Positions 7,701-14,221 of a stretch of 20,953 nucleotides of DNA are shown in pieces. The translations under genes and the position numbers were made by a program. The stretch covers positions 1 through 20,953 of the IMG/VR virus record IMGVR_UViG_3300017763_006365, one strand, 5' to 3'. A model generated the notes under the pieces. The model was given only the letters and a program-made list of their open reading frames with translations, was not told the DNA's origin and searched no databases. The DNA comes from a virus. Within the stretch, counting starts at the first letter, position 1. Each line of letters begins with the position of its first letter.

Positions 7701-10700
7701 TCTTTTGATTTAGAGACAGGCACATTCCAACCGAATCTTAATGTAACAGAGGTAAGTAGGCCTAATCCACCACTTACTGTTAGTACACCCACCACCACCG
7801 CGGGCAGTAATAGATCTTTAAATCTAAATTTTACAGTAACTGACCCAGCTGACAAAGTACCAGACAAATATATAGTTATTTTAGAAGAGCCCGACTCTAC
7901 TACGATTGTTAGCGAACATTTTAAAAGCAATAGCACTCAAACAAATATAGTATTGAGTGGGGATTCAAAAATAGACCAAATAGGAGATTATTCGATAAGT
8001 GTGTTTTCTGAGATAACGACCCCACTAATTAGTAGATCACTTCAAGGAGTTACGGTTGATTTTAGCACTCAAACAAGCGATTTTAATTTCAACGCCCAAG
8101 AAGCTTTTACTGAGTATTCAAATATTTTTATAGAAACAGATTTTAGTTCTACATTTAACAATGCGGCCGAGACTGGAGTTGCACAAAATTCTTTTTTTGA
8201 AAATGACAGCTCAATAAATGCAGTTGTCAATTTAGAATTTGAAGATATATTTGGGAATGTAGGAAATGAAGTATTAAACACTGTAACCTCACAAACCATA
8301 AACTTGTTAGATTCTCAAGGAAATTCTAAATCGGGTAATTTTAAAACGCTTGGCAGTGATAGTTCTTTCACAATAACTAATCGCGAACTTAATGAAGCGT
8401 TTCAGTATACTGGAGATTCAAAATATAGAATACCTGAATCTGTAAAATTTGAAGTTGATAGTTTCCAATTGGCCTCGGGCGCTACAAGTAAAAATATTAC
8501 ATTAAATGCTGGGTTTACAGAAAAACCTGCCGTATTTACTCAACAAAAAGTCAGCGGATCTTTCACGGAAATTGGATATAAACCACTAGGAAGAACTTCT
8601 GTAAGCTCTGATTCTTTTCTAGTCACTTCAGAGGGCAATAATTTTGAAACTAATTATTCGTATGTAGCTTCTCAAACTGGAAGATTTACTATTGATTCCA
8701 AAAGCATAGAGGTTGGGTTTGTAACAAAAAATAATACTTCGGCAAACCAGGAGGTACAATTCAGCCAAGCATTCTCATCGACACCTACTATTATTATACA
8801 ACTACAAGACAGGGGTAGCAGTAGCAGCCAATCAAGATACTCTGAAACTTGTATAACTCAAGCGTCTGCCACTAAATTTTTCTTCAAAGCTTTTCAGGAT
8901 GATAATAATGCTGCGGGCGGAGACGGTCAGTATGCATATATAGCTGTAGATGAATTGGCGTTCAATAACACTACGTCAAGCGACTTGCCTCAAGGAGTAT
9001 TAAATTATGCGGCGACTGGAATTTCTAATTACTTTTTCAGGGATCCAATTTTAAATCAATTTAACGGTTCAGCAACTTCTGTTACAAATAGTAGGTATAA
9101 CCACGATCAATACGCGGTTTTGTGCCAAAGGTCTGGAGTTGACACTGATCTAGATAACAAAACTTTTTTAGTTCACGAGATTGACGGTGAAAATAGATTA
9201 CATCAACACATGCTTACAAGCGGACTTGATAATGGCATAAGAACCAGTGAAACCAATGGCGCGAACAATCATATTTTATTAACTGGAAATGATTTAAATG
9301 TAGGGACTTCTGATTTCACACTGTTTGCTTTTGTAAGATTTGACCCAGGCCTTAACGGTAAACAATACTTACTAGAATCTCATAAAAATGGAACTGGAAT
9401 AGCTTGGTTCCAGTCTGGCGACGGAAAAAACTATGTAAATTTAAATGGAGTAGATTATTTAGCAGTTACTGGTAATGGGGGAGCATCATTAAATGATGGA
9501 AATATTCATTCGTTGCAGGTGTTTGTAGATAGAGACAATGGTTTAACTGGCTGGTCGCATACAAACCCAGCAGGTTCTTTATCCGTACAAAAAACAATTA
9601 ATACAAGAATAATTGAACAATCTACTGGATTCTCTGTAGGCTCTTTAGGCTCAACTAACGTTGGGAGCGGAATGCCTCAAAATCCACACAGTTTTGATGG
9701 TAGCTATAGAGGAGGCGGAAACTCCTATCAACACATAGTATCATCAAATAGCACGGAAATAAACGCAAGTGGTTCTGAAAGTGTTTGGATTTTGGTAGAT
9801 AATGATTCTTCTACCCCATACGCCCATACTCCAATAGCTTGGTCAGGAAGCGAAGTGGTATACTCCGATGTCACTGCTTTTAGGGTTAATAATACCGATG
9901 GAGGAGATGATGCAGACGATGGAGTAGGAAATTTTACCATAGATACTAGTAATCCCCCTGCCCCATTCGGTTCTAAAAAATGGAAAGATACTTCAAATGG
10001 ACATTTTATAGAAAAAAGAGTCCGTCAAGGATTTCCTGGAGAATATGTTTGGGCTTATGGGGACTCAGACGATCAAGATCCATTTTTTGTTTCAGAAGTA
10101 ATTCCAGGCGCAACCGCCAATTCCCAAGAATATCCTTGGGACGTTGATTCAAGATGGGCTCATTTTACAAATGGGAGCAACTTGCTGGAGGGTTTTGATA
10201 CATTAACATTTTCTAATTTTAAAGATTCTCAAAACAATTTAACATCACATAGTCATCCTAAAAATGTTCAGAATTGGACTGGAGCAAAATTTTATACTGG
10301 ACTCAGTGTATCTAATGTTGGGACTGGAATGAAAGATAACAGCCATGGCGATTTCGATGGCACATATACTGGACACGCTGATTTGTATGTTAATACAACA
10401 ACTTCTGGACTAAGGATCAAGAAGACTGGGGCTAATAATACTTGGATATTATGTGATGATGATCCAGCTCATACTTATAAAGATCATAATGCAATTGCAT
10501 GGTCTGGAGGACAAAATATAAGGTTCCCATGGAATGTAAGTACTTGGTCAGGAGGGTCCACAATAACAAATGGAATAATTACAGATAGTAGTGCTCCAGG
10601 ATTCTCGCAGTTATTATCAGGAAAATATGCTGGAACTTCTGCTCCCCTCATCGGTGGACTAAGTCACGAAAGTTTCGACGCTCAAACAGGATTTAAAGTA

Positions 10701-11027
10701 TTAGGGAATTCAGAATTACCTGGTAATGCTTTAACAAGTGGTCATGTAATCGAGCATATAGGATTATCAACTGGCAACGATATTACTGATAATTATATAA
10801 CCAATCATCTTAGTAATCCAAGCCAAGCTAGAAATGGTTTAGATCATCAAGTAAGTACAAAATTTATATTAAATGTAAATGCTGAAAAATTCTCTGAAGA
10901 TATTTCTACTAATAATACAGCTAGCGGAAGCATAGTAGGATCTGTAGAAAGATCTGAAGCAATAATAGACCGAGGGAAGAATGGTGATTTTAACTTTATA
11001 CAAATAGGAGTAACAGGTACATTATGA
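4752..11027 (+). CDS. J: Tail tip attachment / receptor-binding protein J
   Basis: A 2091-residue central tip protein. The J core is clear: YEAIDLICEGEVEGF near residue 45, IPSNYNP (387-393), GRWDGNFKYAWSDNPAW from 540, LLTNKRYGLG, TSKAQAHRLA (756-765) and the tail-hub motif QPGDII (791-796). All match lambda gpJ segments in order. About 140 residues are inserted between NYNP and GRWDG, where lambda has fewer than ten. Downstream are an FnIII-like stretch (about 1003-1110), two H-type-lectin-like segments (about 1235-1404), a LamG-like region (about 1505-1632), then repeats B-A-B (1628-1919) and a unique end. Lambda gpJ is 1132 residues, so the extra length is mainly adhesive modules. It probably forms the tail hub and binds the host receptor. 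An AGGA lies two bases before the ATG. Confidence 0.92.
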   Translation: MGFYKNIFKKKAIIAGRSKGASPSYLMPPDGSQTKQGYQIYEAIDLICEGEVEGFVNQEGKTLQGTRAMKNFNQEQNAIGNATLPIDQGIYFNDIALRDVDNNSTHSKYNLEFKSGRIMQGNSSIVHHPGKLTKLSVPIKGPYNMAAVYETRYRWWGESYQVVVNNNGARTGSGSRDIRTEGTSARNFVSWQNYVPIERAAKPYTYTNYDRDIDSIDIGLQIDGLSDTKSFSTKSENQAGKSKMGTPLPLTITFQVTTGKADKDGIVTSSNARFTVRPGKGKTVGDGNGRVAVRGIITAPYTITLEGIHLPTMSDSDLYNFVKVEKVQHETISNLIRRDAGVGTVTEKYLDTYYYPGSCYVASQIDSQYFPQVPARTFRLKGKKIKIPSNYNPTNADGTDRRFSDLLPASSQVTSFTVSNDDGGNNSNDAVGTFAIDGATELGSKKWISSSNGHTIRKVQNDNNIFVWVYRDSDNDPFFVSERIPNATTTSQNYPWQVSSNWAHFTNGLTEIESFNELIFSNFAPTVNGNIGQQIYSNNGRWDGNFKYAWSDNPAWIYYDLLTNKRYGLGSYLRDIDIIDKWTLYEIGMYCDAVTMNDGSYTTNDMGGAGKFIGVDDGFGGLEPRFSCNILIKDQTNAFDAIQNLARSFRAMTYFNNSCVSVRVDRPYLFEDINNTSNPVSAKNKFPSHLIFNNLNIKDGMFSYADVDRTTKLSAVEVSYLDKRNNFTSQTEYVEDPEAIKYVGLNFKQIEGVGVTSKAQAHRLAKYILFESQNTTETISFNAGFEALLIQPGDIIRVEDEMRNFTRNYGTVLGTSGTSNYSNPDQSTNNIGQGPSAIIVEPAIGSDLTDYVTGGNIHLYNPIGKSGIEDFYRNPSSNSELYKEIHNPQIISLKIKDTSPGQTNVSYEIIDSGVAIFINGGDGQWFSEKDANIKHGTVYNIDSSGRDPKYYKVLNIEEDKNAGFNVSATIHHTGKFKFVEENVSFDLETGTFQPNLNVTEVSRPNPPLTVSTPTTTAGSNRSLNLNFTVTDPADKVPDKYIVILEEPDSTTIVSEHFKSNSTQTNIVLSGDSKIDQIGDYSISVFSEITTPLISRSLQGVTVDFSTQTSDFNFNAQEAFTEYSNIFIETDFSSTFNNAAETGVAQNSFFENDSSINAVVNLEFEDIFGNVGNEVLNTVTSQTINLLDSQGNSKSGNFKTLGSDSSFTITNRELNEAFQYTGDSKYRIPESVKFEVDSFQLASGATSKNITLNAGFTEKPAVFTQQKVSGSFTEIGYKPLGRTSVSSDSFLVTSEGNNFETNYSYVASQTGRFTIDSKSIEVGFVTKNNTSANQEVQFSQAFSSTPTIIIQLQDRGSSSSQSRYSETCITQASATKFFFKAFQDDNNAAGGDGQYAYIAVDELAFNNTTSSDLPQGVLNYAATGISNYFFRDPILNQFNGSATSVTNSRYNHDQYAVLCQRSGVDTDLDNKTFLVHEIDGENRLHQHMLTSGLDNGIRTSETNGANNHILLTGNDLNVGTSDFTLFAFVRFDPGLNGKQYLLESHKNGTGIAWFQSGDGKNYVNLNGVDYLAVTGNGGASLNDGNIHSLQVFVDRDNGLTGWSHTNPAGSLSVQKTINTRIIEQSTGFSVGSLGSTNVGSGMPQNPHSFDGSYRGGGNSYQHIVSSNSTEINASGSESVWILVDNDSSTPYAHTPIAWSGSEVVYSDVTAFRVNNTDGGDDADDGVGNFTIDTSNPPAPFGSKKWKDTSNGHFIEKRVRQGFPGEYVWAYGDSDDQDPFFVSEVIPGATANSQEYPWDVDSRWAHFTNGSNLLEGFDTLTFSNFKDSQNNLTSHSHPKNVQNWTGAKFYTGLSVSNVGTGMKDNSHGDFDGTYTGHADLYVNTTTSGLRIKKTGANNTWILCDDDPAHTYKDHNAIAWSGGQNIRFPWNVSTWSGGSTITNGIITDSSAPGFSQLLSGKYAGTSAPLIGGLSHESFDAQTGFKVLGNSELPGNALTSGHVIEHIGLSTGNDITDNYITNHLSNPSQARNGLDHQVSTKFILNVNAEKFSEDISTNNTASGSIVGSVERSEAIIDRGKNGDFNFIQIGVTGTL
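5988..6320 (+). repeat. Repeat A, copy 1, inserted in J core
   Basis: Encodes J residues 413-523. It begins VTSFTV and contains GSKKW, SNGH, DPFFVSE, a YPW motif and WAHFTNG, and ends SNF. It aligns along its whole length with copy 2 at 9870-10220, at roughly 60% identical residues by hand alignment. Some DNA stretches of 16-21 bases are identical, so the duplication is fairly young or maintained by recombination. Confidence 0.85.
9633..9848 (+). repeat. Repeat B, copy 1, in J
   Basis: Encodes J residues 1628-1699. It shares the pattern NVG-S/T-GM, FDG-S/T-Y-x-G, a WIL-x-D-x-D strand and a closing IAWSG with copy 2 (10293-10508). It lies directly before repeat A copy 2. Confidence 0.75.
9870..10220 (+). 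repeat. Repeat A, copy 2, in J C-terminal region
   Basis: Encodes J residues 1707-1823. It begins VTAFRV, contains GSKKW, SNGH, DPFFVSE, the YPW motif and WAHFTNG, and ends SNF. It is the partner of the copy inserted in the J core and is flanked by the two B repeats. Confidence 0.85.
10293..10508 (+). repeat. Repeat B, copy 2, in J
   Basis: Encodes J residues 1848-1919, with SNVGTGM, FDGTYTG, TWILCDDD and IAWSG. It follows repeat A copy 2, giving the order B-A-B. Confidence 0.75.
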
Positions 11028-11962
11028 TATTTAATGAAATAGTTATAGGGCAACATCCAGCTGAGTCTGGTTATATATTAGAATGTCTTGTGAGAGGAAA
11101 CGAAGATCCAAATGAATTTCCGATAGGATCGGGTAGACTTAAAGTAGAGTTTCCTAAATTTGACGTAACTGGATTAGAATTTCAAGGAAAAAATCTTTTA
11201 TTTCTGCCTACAGGAGAAGAAGAAGAAACAAGGCTTATGGACAGTATAATTGTTCTAGAAAAAAATATAAATTTAAGGGCTTTCTTTTCTGGAGATTTAA
11301 ATGAAATAGGTGATGGACTAGCTGTTCAAAATGTAAAAAATATAGATGTATACACTGGAGACGCCCCAGATTTTACGCCAGATACATTAGATTTTTCAAA
11401 TCGGGTGGCAGAATTTCCTGTTACTTTAAGCGCTGGAGAACCATCTTTTGATATTAATATCACTGACACAGAAATAGATGGCAGAGTAGAAGAAAATCTT
11501 CACTACAAAGTAATTCCAACTGATTATCTAACCTTTGGAGAGGAGTCGGCTTCTGTAAGTGGGCTCATGTTTAGTGGGTTTGATAAATTTCCTAAAATAA
11601 ATGAGGCAAATGTAACTAACAATCAGTTTTTAATATCTAGATCAAATGGAAATGATGCATTTGCGGGTGCGGGTGAGCTAGTAGAAATATTTACAGGATG
11701 TACTATAATAATTGATGGCACAATACCATTAGATTTTTATGGAACTTTTAGAATTAGAACAGCCCAGGAGATAAGAATATCTGGAGGGTATGATGCCGAT
11801 GGAGCGCAAGTCACTCTACAAAGTACTATTCAAAACTTTCCCGTGAGTAATAATATGATTACAATAGATGCAAGTCCCGACAATGAATTTACCGAATTTG
11901 ATATTGCCAACTTATTAGACGAGAATAATGAAAGGCAAGCATACATAGTAGGCGACTTATAA
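11024..11962 (+). CDS. Tail-tip associated beta-rich protein, 312 aa
   Basis: Starts in a 4-base ATGA overlap with the J stop, so it is translationally coupled to J and probably part of the tail tip or its fibres. I do not recognise the family. It is acidic and strand-rich. Around residues 140-190, segments such as PSFDINITDTEIDGRVEENL and YKVIPTDYLTFGEES resemble an Ig-like or Calx-beta-like sandwich. Residues 220-290 look like another beta domain, and the protein ends in an acidic helix (NLLDENNERQ). No catalytic motif, signal peptide or membrane segment is seen. In lambda the genes after J encode fibre and outer-membrane proteins, which fits an accessory tail role here. The end overlaps the stop of the convergent GNAT gene by six bases. 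Confidence 0.75.
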   Translation: MIFNEIVIGQHPAESGYILECLVRGNEDPNEFPIGSGRLKVEFPKFDVTGLEFQGKNLLFLPTGEEEETRLMDSIIVLEKNINLRAFFSGDLNEIGDGLAVQNVKNIDVYTGDAPDFTPDTLDFSNRVAEFPVTLSAGEPSFDINITDTEIDGRVEENLHYKVIPTDYLTFGEESASVSGLMFSGFDKFPKINEANVTNNQFLISRSNGNDAFAGAGELVEIFTGCTIIIDGTIPLDFYGTFRIRTAQEIRISGGYDADGAQVTLQSTIQNFPVSNNMITIDASPDNEFTEFDIANLLDENNERQAYIVGDL

Positions 11963-12403
11963 TTCTTTTAAATACATGCTTTCGATATGTTTGTATTTTT
12001 TTCGAGTATATAGTCTCTTTAATTTGTCTGGCATTGAGTTCTCTAAATGAACCATACCTATTCTTTTGCACCCTATAGATTTTGCATAAGACTCATATTT
12101 ATTAAGTAGTTTTAATCCAGCGCCCCTATGCTGTTCGTCTACATACCAAAAAGCCTCTGTAGCACAAAGGGCGCCATCTTCCAGAGCTGGCGTTATCAAA
12201 AATCCTAAAGCTCCTATAATCTTTCTTTCTTTTTCTAAAGCAAAAATTTTGCCCTTTTTAGATTTAATTAAATCTTTCCAAGCTGGAATCCAATTTTTTT
12301 TAAAACCATTTAAATCTTCTTTGTATGGTAATATTTTGTAAAAATTTTCTAAAACATTTCTTAGTTCCAGTAATTCAGAATCCGTTTTTGCTTCAAAAAT
12401 CAT
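11957..12403 (-). CDS. GNAT-family N-acetyltransferase, 148 aa
   Basis: A complete single-domain acetyltransferase. Residues 51-71 give the beta2-beta3 hairpin (GKIFALEKERKIIGALGFLI). The acetyl-CoA binding motif A is visible as VDEQHRGAGLKLL (88-100), where Q91-x-x-G94-x-G96 matches Q/R-x-x-G-x-G/A. The helix and beta5 follow (YAKSIGCKRIGMVHL), then motif B-like LKRLYTRKKYKHIE. The family moves acetyl from acetyl-CoA to an amine; the substrate here is unknown. The chosen ATG at 12403 overlaps the upstream stop as ATGA; another ATG at 12427 would add eight residues. It is the last gene of the leftward operon and converges with the tail block. It may modify a host or virion protein. Confidence 0.8.
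   Translation of the reverse strand: MIFEAKTDSELLELRNVLENFYKILPYKEDLNGFKKNWIPAWKDLIKSKKGKIFALEKERKIIGALGFLITPALEDGALCATEAFWYVDEQHRGAGLKLLNKYESYAKSIGCKRIGMVHLENSMPDKLKRLYTRKKYKHIESMYLKEL
11970..12002 (+). terminator. Weak candidate terminator after the tail block
   Basis: AAATACA (11970-11976) can pair with TGTATTT (11992-11998), followed by more T residues to 12002. The stem is all A/T except one pair and lies inside the convergent GNAT gene, so this is only a possibility. Confidence 0.25.
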
Positions 12404-13140
12404 AAAAGCTTTAAAAGCTTGCGGCATTCCTTGGCGGGAACATCTTTATAATCCGACCACTCTTTGATGACCTCTGGGTCATTAGTGTATGCGCCAGTCT
12501 TATACCACGCTCTAAGGCACCCTTTGAACGAATTGAAGTCTGTACCCGCTTTTTCTTTTAAAATGCCCTGTGGGCTAATATCTTTCGCTCCAGAGGATGA
12601 TGGGGGAGCTACAATAGGAGACTTGTTTTTGGATGAGTCAATCTCGTCGGCCCCAACAATGTGAATACCCAGGAAATTACGAACAGTACGAACAAATGCA
12701 CGATTTTCTGCAATACATTCTAAAAACTTAGCAGCAAATCCATTTGTATTATGTGTTGTGGCATTAGCTATAGAAGCAAAAGTTTGAGAGCAACTACTTT
12801 CGTAGTTTTCTATCCAATTTATCATACATTGGACAACAACACGACTATCTGAAGACTCTGTAACATCATAGGTTACATTATTAAAGCCACGAAGCTTTGC
12901 GAGCTCTTTGATTCCACCAAGCTTGATTAAAAGCTGGTTGTCTTCGAGGCCCTCGATAGAATCTGGAACTGGCATCTTGCGCATTTCAAAGTGATCCTTG
13001 TTGGGATACAAGTGTTCTGGGCTAATCATAGCTCGCCAGTTGACTGAACCATCTTTATTAAATTCATATTCAACGGACTCCAAAAGTCCGTGTTCGTTGC
13101 GTTTCCACAAATCTGGTCCGTATAATTTATTCTTCGACAT
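12400..13140 (-). CDS. Rad52-like single-strand annealing protein
   Basis: A 246-residue protein resembling the Rad52/22-type annealing proteins of phages. The N-terminal part has NWRAMISPEHLYPNK (34-48). The core has LIKLGGIKELAKLRGF (71-86) and the strand pair SRVVVQCMINWIENYE. The region FASIANATTHNTNGFAAKFL (121-140) leads to the helix AENRAFVRTVRNFLGI (144-159), like the alanine/arginine-rich ATR-x-R-AL helix of annealing proteins. A linker rich in Pro and Ser (about 169-195) and a small helical C-terminal domain follow, as is common in recombinases. It would anneal ssDNA during recombination-dependent replication. The gene is visibly less AT-rich than the two upstream, and overlaps both neighbours (14 and 4 bases). 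Family assignment is from memory of similar phage proteins. Confidence 0.6.
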   Translation of the reverse strand: MSKNKLYGPDLWKRNEHGLLESVEYEFNKDGSVNWRAMISPEHLYPNKDHFEMRKMPVPDSIEGLEDNQLLIKLGGIKELAKLRGFNNVTYDVTESSDSRVVVQCMINWIENYESSCSQTFASIANATTHNTNGFAAKFLECIAENRAFVRTVRNFLGIHIVGADEIDSSKNKSPIVAPPSSSGAKDISPQGILKEKAGTDFNSFKGCLRAWYKTGAYTNDPEVIKEWSDYKDVPAKECRKLLKLL

Positions 13141-14221
13141 ATAGGTATAAGCTTTCTATTTCTGATTTTGAGATTTCATCGTATATGAATTTATTAGAAT
13201 TGTCAAGCGTTTTAGAGGAAAATTCTGAACTAAATACTTTGCCATTAGAAATAAACTTTTTTCTAGAAAGAAATTTACATTCAGTATTCGGTGCATCCGT
13301 TACCTCAAGATCATTTTTTGGAACAACATTATAGTCAAAGTATTTTAAACTAACTTCAGAAACCATGTCTTTATCTTCAACTTGGATCGCGAATTTTACT
13401 TTGTTATTTTTTAATTTTTTAATAAAGTTCGTAAGATCTAAGTTTTTATGCTCTGCGGTGAAATTAAAAATTACTTGTTTTAAATTTGAGCAGGCATCGA
13501 TAATGTCGTCATCTATAATTTGATCTAAGAAAAGATTTACATTTGAATGTTTGCACCAATTTATAATATGATCTTTATCAAAATGGATATCTGACTTGAC
13601 GTTTATATTTTTATTTCTTAAATCCGAATGAGGAGAGAAAAAATTAGGGACAATTTCAACAATGTCTTGATTGTAATTGTAACCAATTCTTATAGTTTTA
13701 AACTTTATTTTTTCTTTAATGTTTAATTTATCTAAAACACTCTGGGCGATATTTTCCGCGAATATCTCATTAATCCTTTTTTTAGACTCTTGAAGAGAAA
13801 AAGAAGGTTTAATTGAAGAAAAGTCTGGGGCAATTATTTTAGAATATTTAGAGTTCATATTACTTGGGTATGAATTCGACAAAAGACAAACGGATGGTTT
13901 TTTATAAATATCTGAAATTACCATGAAATGGTTTGCAACGCCCAAATACAACTGCGAATTTTTAATTAAAAAATTATTTTGTTTAACGCTTTGGTTTTTA
14001 TTGTCATGTATTTCAAGAATTTTTATTTTATGTTTTTCAAGAATTGGGTTCAACAACGGCATAACAATTCCCCAGTAATCATATTGATTGACTTGGATTG
14101 GATCGTCCTTAAAAAATGTTATATATTTTTCTTCTGGTACAGGGTGAAAATGCTCTGTAATTTTTGCTTTTCCTATTTTGACACCAAGGTCTTTTGCATA
14201 AACTTCTGATATACTACTCAT
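13127..14221 (-). CDS. Possible GT9-like C-terminal half plus unknown domain
   Basis: A 364-residue protein. Residues 1-130 look like the second Rossmann domain of a heptosyltransferase-type (GT9) fold: a strand after a linker (KYITFF), a long helix (YDYWGIVMPLLNPILEKH), a second strand (IKILEIHD), then FLIKNSQLYLGVANHFMVIS and KKPSVCLLSNSYPSN. This is the usual 'ligand-pocket, hlA-x-a, p-v-l-f-g' order. The rest (about 150-364) is an unrecognised alpha/beta region with strand-helix units such as VNLFLDQIIDDDII and NLKQVIFNFTAEH. The start overlaps the stop of the upstream glycosyltransferase by 8 bases, and that protein ends in what looks like the first half of the same fold. Very AT-rich. 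The GT9 reading is inference. Confidence 0.5.
   Translation of the reverse strand: MSSISEVYAKDLGVKIGKAKITEHFHPVPEEKYITFFKDDPIQVNQYDYWGIVMPLLNPILEKHKIKILEIHDNKNQSVKQNNFLIKNSQLYLGVANHFMVISDIYKKPSVCLLSNSYPSNMNSKYSKIIAPDFSSIKPSFSLQESKKRINEIFAENIAQSVLDKLNIKEKIKFKTIRIGYNYNQDIVEIVPNFFSPHSDLRNKNINVKSDIHFDKDHIINWCKHSNVNLFLDQIIDDDIIDACSNLKQVIFNFTAEHKNLDLTNFIKKLKNNKVKFAIQVEDKDMVSEVSLKYFDYNVVPKNDLEVTDAPNTECKFLSRKKFISNGKVFSSEFSSKTLDNSNKFIYDEISKSEIESLYLYVEE

Noticed and set aside
12404-12420. AAGCTT-rich near-palindrome
   Set aside because: It encodes the leucine/lysine repeat at the end of the Rad52-like protein and has no T-run on either strand.
12404-12427. ATG at 12427 for the GNAT gene
   Set aside because: It adds eight residues outside the fold, and the ATG at 12403 forms a classic ATGA overlap with the upstream stop. 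It cannot be fully excluded.
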